NCBI GenBank assembly: GCA_036850595.1 | Contig: CM072156.1 | Coordinates: 6,689,441 to 6,753,440 of the forward strand | DNA from: Rhyacichthys aspro | Lineage: Eukaryota > Chordata > Actinopteri > Gobiiformes > Rhyacichthyidae | Length of the DNA stretch: 64,000 bases | Direction: 5' to 3' | Shown here: one piece after another, positions 46,501 through 57,400 of the stretch | Layout: the number at the start of each line of letters is the position of its first letter | Position numbering within the stretch: position 1 is the stretch's first letter | The notes under the pieces: model-generated | Told to the model about the DNA's origin: nothing | Seen by the model: only the letters and a program-made list of their open reading frames with translations | Databases searched by the model: none | Program-made: the position numbers and the translations under genes

Positions 46501-48520
46501 TGTGCCTTTATATGATGTAACATTGCCATTATTTGATGTCACTGTGCCTTTATATGATGTAACATTGCCATTATTTGATGTCACTGTGCCTTTATATGGG
46601 TGTATTTATGTTTGCTGTGTATTTGGTTTGTATTATATAATGTAACATTGCCATTATTTGATGTCACTGTGCCTTTATATGATGTAACATTGCCATTATT
46701 TGATGTCACTGTGCCACTGTATGATGTCATTGTGCCATTATATGATGTAACATTGCCATTGAATGATGTCACTGTGCCATTGGAAGGGCAAGTGCATGGA
46801 TGTGTGAGTGTCACCCTAACAAAAGGACAAAGCAAAAGCTGTGGCTGCTAGGTGAGAGAGAGGCCAAAAGTCCATGTAGGCCAGCATTTAAACTGTCAGA
46901 CTCCACACAGCCAGGTGTAGGGGTCATAACACTGAACTGTTTGTTACTGACCTGGTTCTGTTCAAGTTCAGGTTTTAGACTTAAACTGGCTTTTAACACC
47001 TTGTAGCACAGAGACCCTTTCATATTTTTTGTCTTTGGGTCATTTTGTTACTGTAAACAAAAATAAGACTAAGTTCACGCTGGACAGATTGAAATAAGTC
47101 AATGAAGTTTGTTTATATCAGTGTGAAGAGGCCACAAAACACAATATGTGACTTTTCTTTTACTTTTAACCAGTATTCTCACATTTGTCTTCAGGGTGGG
47201 TCAGTACTGGTCAAATATTGTCAAAAGATGTATGAAAAAATAAGTGTGTAATGCTGCACTACTTTGGTAACAGCAGGCTCCAACAGTGTGGTACTGCAAC
47301 TAAAAAGTGGAGTCAAACATTGCATTGTCTGTTGGTTGGTGGACAGAGAAACATAAAACATAGGAAATTTAAAGATCATAAAGATAGAAATAAACTGAAA
47401 ACTTCTTCAACTGTGGCTCTAGCCTCTTGCACCTCCAGAAGAATTGTGAATGTGTATAAGTGAATCAAATCTGACTGAAATCTGACATAAAAGGCCAATT
47501 GGGTCACTTTTCTCTTTATTGTGAATATATTCTTATGCATTAAGGATGAATAAAAAATGTATGAACTTCTAATAATATCTGTTTCTCCCTGCAGCAAATT
47601 ACGGCACCAAGCCCAGAGCGAGCGGTTTGGGTACAGAGAGGTAAGTCTGTATCCAGTCCATTAGCACTTTATGGATTTTACTGTAAAACAAAGTTTTAGT
47701 TGTGCTGATGTTTTTTTGTTTCCTGTTTTCTTTGTGTTTACAGGTTGTTTTAAAAGGAGATCCAAAAAAGCTGAACCTTCATGGGGTAAGAAGAATGCTG
47801 TCATATCTTTTTATGCATATTGTCTGAATGACTCATGGTCTAATGACCTCCCTGCGTCCTGTCTGTCACTCACAGCAGACGTGTGCCGTTTGTCTGGAGG
47901 ATTTCAAAGTGAAAGACGAGCTGGGAGTGTTGCCATGCCAACATGCCTTTCACAGGAAGTGAGTATTAGGGCTACTAATTAAATGTCACTAATTAAATGT
48001 ATGAGGCATATACAGCAGGCAATTATGCGGTGTATACCGCACACAGCTTTTTTAACTGGATAATATACGAAAGACCAAGAAAAGAGAGGTTTTCTCCTCT
48101 CAACTGTTTTTGTGATTAGGAAAGAATCAAAGCTACAGTTTATCACAACTGTTCTTAAGCAGCAGAAGCATAGATGTAATTGGTTTTAGTTAGTTTATTT
48201 TAGTTTAAATTGTCTACTGAACATTGCTAAAGTTAACTAATCAGAATGAGCAAAAGCTATTAGCCAATAGAAAAGAATAGAATACAAGTGTATAATCTAA
48301 AATAAATGCTTGGTTTAAACATTGTGCACATTGCTGCTCACAGTCTAATTGAGAAGCCGCTTACAAATTGTTAAAGCCTATACATACATGTATCTGTCTT
48401 TAAAGGTGTTTGGTGAAGTGGCTGGAGGTGCGCTGTGTGTGTCCCATGTGCAACAAGCCCATTGCTGGCCCCCCGGAGCAGCACCACAGCATAGGCACCC
48501 TGCTGGATGAACTGGTGTAG
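34506..48520 (+). CDS. rnf122: RING finger protein 122 (membrane E3 ubiquitin ligase)
   Basis: RNF122 is a small ER/Golgi membrane RING-H2 E3 ligase. Exons: 34506-34530, 41303-41459, 47595-47640, 47744-47785, 47876-47958, 48406-48520. They join to 155 aa, the human length. The protein starts MHPFQWCNGCFCGLGL. A transmembrane helix spans about 37-60 (from IYMVIFGTGIFVF to CCYFI). The RING-H2 is complete: C93-x2-C96-x14-C111-x-H113-x2-H116-x2-C119-x10-C130-x2-C133. It ends IGTLLDELV, as in mammals, and CGLGLVYSNKSCTMPP and the DELV end set it apart from the paralogue RNF24. Introns 1 (6.8 kb) and 2 (6.1 kb) are the largest in the window. Exon 4 uses the donor at 47786 and exon 5 the acceptor ending at 47875, which restores the Gln-Thr-Cys found in the family. 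Confidence 0.96.
35176..35194. repeat. (CA)n microsatellite
   Basis: About nine CA units in rnf122 intron 1. Confidence 0.9.
36093..36100. promoter_or_regulatory. Perfect CRE palindrome TGACGTCA
   Basis: The full CREB/ATF octamer lies in the GC-richer part of rnf122 intron 1. By sequence alone it is only a candidate enhancer site. Confidence 0.4.
37560..37720. repeat. Dispersed CTTGGTCTTG-rich repeat, copy 1
   Basis: GTCTTGGAGTCTGGACTTGG, CTTGACTCGGTCTCAACTGG and GTCTTGGTCTTGACTTGG occur in series. The same vocabulary occurs at 55715-55960. It is a degenerate dispersed repeat; I cannot name the family. Confidence 0.5.
41460..47594 (+). other. rnf122: rnf122 intron 2
   Basis: This is a 6.1 kb intron with no recognised exon. 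It contains the 21/42-bp minisatellite at 46364-46782. The ORFs inside it (for example 43481-43825 on the minus strand) lack any recognisable protein features. Confidence 0.65.
46364..46782. repeat. 21-bp minisatellite with 42-bp higher-order unit
   Basis: There are eighteen 21-bp units. Two types alternate: TATGATGTAACATTGCCATT(A) and TTTGATGTCACTGTGCCTTT(A). Together they form a 42-bp unit, near-identical in the middle and more diverged at both ends. A 41-bp non-repeat segment at 46595-46635 interrupts the array after unit 11. TGATGTCA occurs ten times and TGATGTAA six times. Because the unit is a multiple of three, long frames stay open on both strands (46346-46645, 46600-46851 and 46581-46835 minus); these are by-products, not genes. 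Confidence 0.93.
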
Positions 48521-50800
48521 AAGTGCCCAGAGCCCAGAGGAGAGAGGTCCCAGCCGAGGCAACTGCTTTAGGAACAGGTCCAACAAGAACAGGCAACACA
48601 GTTTTGTTGTAAGGAAAACCAGCAAAACAAGAAGATGCAAATAGAAAGTTGGGGTAACCTAGTTACCACCTGGAGAAAGACTCTGAAGGATGCAGTTGCT
48701 TAGCAACATAACGACACCTTGTGGTGTCTGAGAGATTATGTTGAGCCACCCACACATCACTCCAGCACTCTTTTTCAGCTTCCCCCTCTTCACCCGCTTC
48801 TTCACATCTTCTCTGCGTATTGAGTGAGGTTAATGCAGAGGAACACAGTAAGATCTCACAACTGACTGAGCAAATGAGAGAGTGAGGCCTTGTGTAAAAC
48901 CTTAGGCACAGGTGTTACATGCTCATGCATAGATGGAGGCTGTTGTCAAGTTCTTTAAGGATGTTACTGAGACATGTTAACACTACTCACACTTTATATT
49001 AAGTTAATCATAAGACACCTAAAGCCTAGAAACTCAAGTGAGAGAGAATCACTGCATTTTTAGTAAAACCTGCTTTAATTTGACAGTGTAGGATCACAAA
49101 TGTGTGAGATACTAGTTCCATTTAAAAGAGGTTCACATTTTTTAGTCCACGTGTCTTAAAATGCCTCAGTCCCATTCCGGTGTGTGTCTCTTTGACTGTG
49201 AACATAATTTATTGTATTTGTTTTCTTTTTGGATCTTTGCTGAGAACTTTTTTGGCGTTGCACCTTAAATTCACTCGTGTCTATTATCTGTTGTTGTGCT
49301 TTTTTAATACAAAATGGCAGTTCAGTACCAGATTCTCCACAACAAACCCCTAATTCTTCAGCTGGGGCTAATGTTTTATACTACATTCATTTCTTTATGA
49401 GGGAGGGGCGGTACAGATTTTCAGTGTTGTTTTGTGATTTAATCTGAAAGGCATCTAAATTATTCTCGCACACAGACACTGCTGGTCTTCTACATTCCTC
49501 TGTATTTTTTTTTTCTAATTTAGTGACTGGTTAATCCTGAGCATAACACTGCCTAAATTGAGCACAAATGTCACAAAGCACATTGTCCAGACACACAGCT
49601 GCACTGTAATTTATCACCAACCACCAGGTGAAGCTGCTGCTCAAATCATGTTTGTCTCTTTGCCAAGAAGAAACGTCCATGTCCTGTCCATGTAAAACCA
49701 GAGCAGCACAGGATTTTGTTCACTCTCTTGCCACATTCCACATTTTGTAATTCAGGAGATGTAAATATGTTAAAATAATAATAAAAGTTGTTTGTTTTGC
49801 GCAACCTGTCTGTTTGTAGTCTTGTATTTGGCGCCATCCTCAGGTCAAAACCTAATTCAGTGGGTTAAAGAACAGTACTTCAGGAACGTTTCTTTACTTG
49901 TTTATGATTTCTTTGGCAACAGTGCACTTTATTTTAGGTCTAACATATTTCACTATTAAAGATCATTTGATTTCGCTGTGTTACTGGCAAACGTAATGGA
50001 AGACTATTTTGCAGTATTCTTATATAATAAACTGGCAAACAGCTGCCAATTAGGTACTCTGAAATATGAAGAAATAAGAGCTGGCAAAGACAAAATACTG
50101 AAAAGAATCTGAGTTGGATTGCTTCTTTTATTTAAAAAAGGGTCAAACCGGACTTTTAGTTTACATTACTTTCATTAATAATTGCTAACTTGATGGAAAA
50201 AGAGCTTATTTCGCAGTATTTTTTTTCATTTCCATACAGTACGATCATAAAACTGGCAAACAAAGTCTTCTTACTAGATTAACTTACTGACAATTAACTG
50301 CTATGGTATGGTTCTGTTGAACCTATGACTAAAGTTTTACAGTGTGGACTTTGTATTTTAGCTGATATATATTGATTTTACTATTCTAAATAATGTTATA
50401 ACTGTATACAGAGCTCTTATATAATACTGCAGCAATTGAGTGTTGAATTATAACCATTGCACTGTAGCAGAACTTGAGCTTGATGTATAATTACTCCCAT
50501 ATTCTGAAAACACTTTTGAAATATTGAAACAACACTAAATATGTAACAGCTCTCTATAATTTATTAGATTCTGGCTATGAATCTGTATGCCTGTTTTGTA
50601 AACGTAACTTGTAACAGAGAAAGTGAGGACTTTGAGAAAACAAGGGCCATCTGTACAGTGCCTCATTAAATGCACAAGACCCCGGCCTATTGGTGGGTTT
50701 CGACGGGTACCTAGCTATTTCCCCGCACACAGACTGCAGGTGGCAGAGCATCGCGAGGCTGAAGGGCATTCCTTACTCCCGCCGCCTTTTAATTAGGCTT
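48521..50800. other. rnf122 3'UTR and intergenic region
   Basis: The rnf122 3'UTR likely runs to the AATAAA at 49780-49785. Beyond it, to about 50800, the sequence is AT-rich with no gene or repeat recognised. Confidence 0.6.
49780..49785 (+). terminator. Likely rnf122 polyadenylation signal
   Basis: This AATAAA, 1.26 kb after the stop, is followed by a GT-rich segment (GTTGTTTGTTTTGCGC, then CTGTCTGTTTGTAGTC), a typical downstream element. Confidence 0.6.
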
Positions 50801-52139
50801 CGGGGCAGAGCAGAAAGGAGCCGAGGATGAAGGGTGAGAGATCTGCTGAAAAAGAAAGAAGTGTTGGAGAAAGGTGGAGACTGAGGAGAGAGGATGGTCA
50901 GGAGGTGGTTCTCAGGAGAAGAATACTCCAGTCAAGTTTGGACAGAGAAGTTATTTCACATGTATCACCTTTTATCTGATTACATTCCTGCAAAAGACAC
51001 CCGAAGTCTGTCTTTGGATGAACATGAACAGTCTACGTCTTAAATCCTGAGAGATTTCTGGCACGTCTTGGCACTTGGTGAGTAAAATGAGCTTGTTTTA
51101 TGAGGAAATTACTGGTTTGACAATGTTTTTGACTCATATGGTCGTATATACTAAAGTGGTACACTGTAACAGGTTCCACAGCCTCACATAGTTTTTCAGA
51201 GCCTGTTTTTGGATGAACAATACCACTATTACTGCTTAAAGTCTTGGTGAAAGTGAGTAAAGTGTCCTTGCCCTTTGAGATTCCTATGCATATTTTTCAT
51301 GTAGAGCTTTGACAATGGATTTTAATATTTTTGTTTCATATGGACTTCAGTAATAGTGAGTTAAATGAGCATTGGCAGTAGGGCTGAAGCCTCACTTTAC
51401 TAAAAGACACTCGGAACCTGCAAACATGTGAAGCCTTTATATTTACATTACTACACTGCTTAGTAAGGAATGATATGGTCTTGAAGATTTCTATGTATAT
51501 TTGCCATGTACAGGTTTGGCAAAAGGTTTATGTTCTCAAATTATAGTGTGTATAGTGACTAAACTGTTTTAGCTCAGGTTGCTGGAAGTTGCTGAAGTTT
51601 TTAACACCAAATACCACCTCAGACACTACCAAGCTTTCAAATACCAAGCCTAAAAATACCTTATTCCTACATTGCATCATCATTTTAAGATGCATCTTTT
51701 TTACATATGTAGCACTATAGTGTATTGACTGACCTCTATATCAGCAGTCATTTTTTACTTGAGGCGTATGCAGGGTTTAAGAAATACTGAGGTCCAACGA
51801 AAGAGATTGTCAAGAGGATCAAGGCATGAGACAATATGATGAATAAATAACTTTGAGCACGTGGAGAAAATTAATACATATAGTTAGTGGGCTATATACC
51901 CAAATGTGAGGAGTTTTGTCCAAAAGTGAAAGCCGCTGTAAAGAAATGCCTCCAACTTGGATGCATTTTGGAGGAAAAAATGCCTCCTAAACAATAATAA
52001 ACACATTTATATATGGATTGCATCATATCCTCCAAATTAAAGGTGACACTTCTTGGTGATTTTCAGACTTTATTTTAATCTTCAAACCAAGATAAGAGTT
52101 GTAGTTCTTGAAAGTGATAGCTTTTTAATCTTATTTTTG

Positions 52140-52282
52140 TAGTTTTTGGCCTTTTTTTGACAGTGACAGTGTAGATAATCAGGGGAGAGGGCGGGAGAAA
52201 GAAATGTTATTGAGCATATGGCCTGAGCCGGAATCGAACCCGGGTCTGCTGAGTCTACCAGGTGAGCAATTGAGGTGCCCCT
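52140..52282 (-). mobile_element. tRNA-derived SINE (reverse orientation)
   Basis: On the minus strand it begins AGGGGCACCTCAATTGCTC. It has a box A-like CTCACCTGGTAGAC and a perfect box B, GGGTTCGATTCC (near 52235). The body is CTCCCGCCCTCTCCCCTG and the tail AAAAAAAGGCCAAAAAC. It shares layout and tail with the copy at 8865-9030 and keeps box B better. Confidence 0.75.
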
Positions 52283-52794
52283 ACAAATGTACAATTTTTT
52301 TTTTTACAAAAGTCAGACGTTGTACTTTATATTCCAGCTCAGTAATACCATGGTAATACAAGGGTAATTAGCTAAGTGCTACAGAACCTATGGTAAATTT
52401 AATAGATTTACTGACAGTTATAGCTTGTTATAACCAAGTAACAACTAAGAACTTGTGCAAGGCTGGGAAATACATAATAATAATCCATGATTAGCCTATT
52501 ATAGTATTTAATATTTATTATCTTCTTGTTACCTCACTATTATGTTATTACTAAGCTGGAACATAAAATGCTATCCCAAAGTCATTTAAATGTTGTAGTA
52601 CGAGTTTTTGTCAATAAACACAATGAAAATGGTCTAAGATTTTATTAACAAACAGATTGAAAAAATAGACCTCAATACTGCGTACAGCCATGTTTGTATA
52701 AATCATGTCACTTTCCTACAGCCTGGCTCTGACTGCAGCCTGGTCCCTCTGCCTGGTGTGAACACATGCATCTGTAATTACCAATACACCCTCT

Positions 52795-52935
52795 GTCACA
52801 CACACACATACAGTGCTTGGGTGGACCTGGAAACATAAGCAAGCCTTTCATGAGATCAGCTCCTACCTGAGCAATAAAGACCCAACTGTGCTGTGAATAA
52901 ACTGATGATGGCAACACACACACACAGACACACAT
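52795..52935. repeat. Two short (CA)n tracts
   Basis: CA runs near 52797-52808 and 52914-52932 flank a stretch with no recognised content. Confidence 0.7.
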
Positions 52936-54476
52936 ATATTGAGGGTGGAGATATAAACAGAGAAATGCCTGTTTCTGTCACTTCCCACCGTTAGCGTCGT
53001 GGCACTCTGAGTGAATTTAAGGTCAACTTATTTCACTTTTTTCATTTTTCTACAAGGCAACAGCAGCAGCAGCAGCAGGAGTGTGTCGCTGGAGCCGAGC
53101 GAGAAACAAGGACAAGGACGAGGCCTTCAAACGCATCTGAGAATCATGAGGGAGGTCACTGAAAAGGTTTGAGAGCTTGACATTTTTGTTAGACACTTAA
53201 CATGGAACACATGTCTTTGTAAGCTCCGCTACTCTCTGTTTCTCCTGAAAAGACCTTTTGAGGGATCTGAAAACCATCACGTTTAATTAATTCAATCTAT
53301 CATGTGATAATATCCACTAGAGTCATATGAGGCCACAGCAGTAGACACATATTTTACCATAATTTAGTTAAGACTAGGATTGGGTCTGTTATAATCTGTT
53401 TCATCTGGTGACAAAGTTTTATGGCTCAATTTTGTTTAAGGAGAAGAAAGTGGGAGATAAGTTTTTGCAGACAGTATTTGAATTTGGTTTTAGGAAGAGT
53501 AGCCTAAGACAAATGACAACTCTATTGTACAAGGCCTGAGGGTTCCCTGATTGGATAAAAGAGGACAAGATGCCAATGCAGAGGTAGTGCTACAACATCT
53601 ATGTTACTGACTCAACAGCAAATGACAGAGATGACAGTTTGATAATGAGGCTGAATTCACTTAGTTCGCCTTTAACTTTGTAGTAACCATTCAATCCAAA
53701 GACAAATGCAGTCTGAGTGAAGTATTTGCATTTAGACGCTGACTGAACATTACACCATTAGTTACATTAAGTTACGTTAAGTTTAAGCAACGCAAGTTCA
53801 CCCTTTTTACATGAATTCATTTATACATGTAGCCAAAGGGTCATTGTGATATTCCATGGCATGAAAAAGGAAGAAGAATCCCTCTGTCAGAGTATTAGCA
53901 GCTGGCTCGCCAAATACTGCGCTGTGTGAGTCTAAGTGACTGGGCATGCTATGTATTAAGAGCATTTATCTCATTAAATTAACTTTTGTTAAATAGTAGA
54001 TACATATTAAGATCCATTTGTGTCCTTTACTGTCAACAAATCCTGATAAGTTACATATTTTAGCTTTAAGACATCAGATAACTGAGCCATGAAACTTTAA
54101 AAAACAAGCTCTGAGTTTGTATAATCCACATCAGTTTATTTGAAATGCATTGTATTGTAATAATGTTGTAGACTTCCATGTGTCAGACATTTATTCTTTT
54201 GTCCAAACAGAACCTTAAATCAAATATGAAAGTCTTATAGGCCTAGTTTTAGCCTTGATAACCTTTTATATGTTTCATATTTTAGGGAGCTTCAGTCTGG
54301 TTGAGAGTGAAGGAAAAGGAGGAGATTATGTGATAAAACCAGTCTCCAGGCTTTCATTTTGGATTTTGACACAATGGTTTCCTCGCTGTTTGTGGATATC
54401 TATCCCTGCATCAGAAGTCCTCATGTTTTCATCACTTCTGAGCATTTAAAAGACCCAGTATAAAAGAGAAACCAGC

Positions 54477-57400
54477 ATGTTCAAACGGCGGCTGCTGGCC
54501 CTCGTGGCCCGGGTCGGCCTCATCGCGCTGGTCCTCTGTAGCTGTCTCGCTCTAGTCTACTTCTTGGCCTGTAGACCTGCATCTGGCAGCGCTCACAAGT
54601 CCCTGCTGTGGTCCGGAGGGGCCGCGTCCAAGGAGCGCTACATGGCTCTGCTGCAGGAGAGGGAGGACTCTCACAGACACTACATTAACAGCCTGAACAA
54701 GCAGATAGCCGAGTTGAAAGAGGCGCTGCAGGAAAGGACACAGCAGCTTCAGGAGTCGCTGGAGAAGGCCAAAGCCAAAGGAGTTCTGCCTCTGGGGCTG
54801 GAGAGTCTGAAAAAACGTCCAACGCAGCTCGATCTGAAGGTAAGAACGTGAAACTTACCTGGATGTGACGATGACATGAATAAAGAGAGGAGATGTAGAT
54901 GATATGTTGTTTTTCTGCAGGAGTTCTTCCGCTCACAGCTGAACCAGGCCGAGGTCAACTCAGGTGTGAAGGTGTCCGGTGAATACGCAGTGATTCCTTA
55001 TGACACTTTTACTCTACACAGGTGAGAAACACAATCAGTCATTACACAAGTGAGGACTTTTTTGGCTTCCAGGACTTCTGACAACTAAAAATCCCTGTTT
55101 TTTTATTTTTAATTCAAAATAAGTCGCTATAACGTGCTTGAAATGCAGTTTTAAATGAGGATTCTTACACTGCTGCGGCTACTGATTATATTTTAGGGCT
55201 GTGTGTGATTCCTGTATATTACACTACAGGGGCTTGTTTGAGTTGCTAGAGTGTTTGCTCTGTTTACCTACAGGGTGTACCAGCTGGAGACAGGGTTAAC
55301 CAAGCACCCGGAGGAGAGACCCGTGAGGAAGGACCGCAGAGACGAGCTGATAGGAACTGTGGAATCAGCTCTGCACGTCCTGAATGGACCTCTGCAGCAC
55401 GTGGACAACGCCAGGAGGAAGCACACATACTCACCCTCAGACTTCATAGAGGGTAGGAGACATGAGACTCTGTAAATATAGAAATGTACAGAGCTGTTCT
55501 TCACTTTTTTACTGATGCAGATTTATACTGATATGTTCATAGGCTGTTGGTTGTACAGTTGAATTACATGAGATGCATAACATTAACTTTAGAAAACTAG
55601 ATGACTAAATGGGAGCATGGTGTCAGAGTTGGTAGTACTCCCTGTTCTACCTGTATGAACCCTTGAGATGGCCAAGGGTTGTCTCTAAGTGTTAACAGGT
55701 AGGGTTGTAGAACTCAAGGCCAGTCTTGGTCTTGAGGCAATGTGTTTGTGTTGAAAATGGCAACTGGTGCTAAAATAAAGGATTCTTCACTGAACACTGG
55801 TGCATTGGGCACCTTTAAACTTAGCAGACTTAGCCTCAACAGTTTCGTTTTCTAAAAGTTTTGGTCTTGTCTCGTATGTCTTGTATCAAATTCCTTTTTA
55901 CTCGGTCTTGGACGTCAAGACCAACCAAAACCAACCAAGACCTCAAATTTGTCTGCTTTTGAAATAGAGTGAAAACCTCAAACATTAGACTAGATTAGAT
56001 ACAAGCAACGGAACACAGTGTTATTTTTAATTCTAGAATTTACTGATTTACTGAGCAGTGTTGAATATTTGTTTTTCCCTGTGTGTCTGTCGCAGGGCTG
56101 ACCCGAACAGAGAGGGACAGGGGGACTGTTTATGAGTTGCTGTTTAAAGGGGACAGCCCACAGGACTTCACACAGCTGGTCCTCTTCAGGCCGTTCGGTC
56201 CCGTCGTGAAGGTGAAGAGCGAGAGAGTGGACACCCGCAGCACGCTCATCAACATTATCGTCCCTCTGTCCAAAAGAGTGGATGCATTTAAGCAGTTTAT
56301 GACCAACTTCAGGTACTTCACTCTCAGACCTATATTCTTCACCTGATATGAATGTTCTTACAGAAATACAAGAGTGTACACCTTTGTATAAAATGTGAAA
56401 AATATGGAATACATTGGTCAAAAATATGTTTTCAAAGTGTGAGATCACATAAATAGGTTTCTGTCTTGGCCCTGCCCCAAAACCTGCACTACGCCTTAAG
56501 GTTTTATGAGCGTACAGGTGTTTGTTGAAAGTGTACTGAAGGGCGTAAAGGCACAATGGTCCAAAGTTATCAAATATTACTTTATAAAGGTTTATACAAT
56601 GTTGTTACCGTGGTAACAGGTATATTCATTTCATTTTTCTTTTTAGTTTGAGCGGTCAATATCTTTTTATATCTCTTCATGTTTTAGCAGATGCTCATTT
56701 TTATCACTTGTTGCTCTTCTTTGCCAAAAAACAAGAACTGCATTGATTTAACTGCAATAATAAAAAGGTTTTTTTTTTCAAAGATTTTTTGAAATATTTT
56801 GTAAAGGTTTAGAGAGCATTTATGAACTAATGTCATTTATTTTATGTATTTTTATTTAATATTAAGTAAAGTTAACTCATCATCTGATCTTTTTTACTGG
56901 GTTTGTCCCTTCAGAGCTACCGTAGGGGTTCACTGACTGAAGAAATGAGGAATGTGTTTGTGGATTTGCAATCTTTAATTTTTCCACCAGATGCCACTAA
57001 AATCTGGCACAATAAACCTTTAATAAATGATCCTGACAACATTTGACAGTGCATTGAACGAATGAGAAATTCTAATTAAAAGTATGGATGTTATGCTCTG
57101 TATAGAAACATAAGTAATTGAATCTAATGAGAATATCCTATCATGTTTTTGTTTCAGACAAGTGTGCATCCAGCAGGACGGCAGGGTCCATCTTACTGTG
57201 GTCTACTTTGGGAGGGATCAGGTCGATAAGATCAAGGCCATAGTAGACCAAACAACAAGGTAATGCTATAAACTTACACTTAATTAAATAATAATGTTAT
57301 TATGTAAAAACCATGCAGCATATATTGGTCATAATATATTACAACTGAATGTAAAGAGTCCTTTTTAGTTGAACTGCAGTTGGATGATAATATAGTTGGT

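Larger units (their letters stand above)
50801..54476 (+). other. csgalnact1: Presumed 5' leader exons and introns of csgalnact1
   Basis: No start codon of the enzyme lies here, but exon-like segments do. One is a GC-richer stretch ending at a GTGAGT donor (51078). Another is about 53057-53166, with an acceptor-like TTTTTCTACAAG, a (CAG)6 run at 53061-53078, an ATG at 53146 and a GTTTGAG donor-like site. The third is an acceptor TTTTAG at 54281-54285 leading into the ATG exon. The order suits a multi-exon leader. This is inferred from splice-like signals only. An inverted SINE copy is at 52140-52282. Confidence 0.35.

Noticed and set aside
46364..46782. CRISPR-like alternation of repeat and spacer
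   Set aside because: The apparent spacers are themselves repeated, and this is a vertebrate genome. It is a two-type minisatellite.
46346..46851. Repetitive protein of YDVTVPL / FDVTVPL units
   Set aside because: The DNA unit is 21 bp, so a frame without a stop stays open on either strand. The frame breaks at the 41-bp interruption and the array sits in an intron.
52200..52282. tRNA gene on the minus strand
   Set aside because: Box A and box B are present, but the acceptor stem does not pair and the sequence continues into a SINE body and tail shared with 8865-9030.
53061..53078. Polyglutamine-coding CAG repeat
   Set aside because: It lies upstream of any csgalnact1 start codon in a presumed leader exon; only six units, not translated as glutamine in a supported frame.
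55990..56556. 188-codon minus-strand open frame, the longest in the window
   Set aside because: Its middle is the exact antisense of csgalnact1 exon 56096-56312, whose composition keeps the reverse frame open. It has no recognisable domain.
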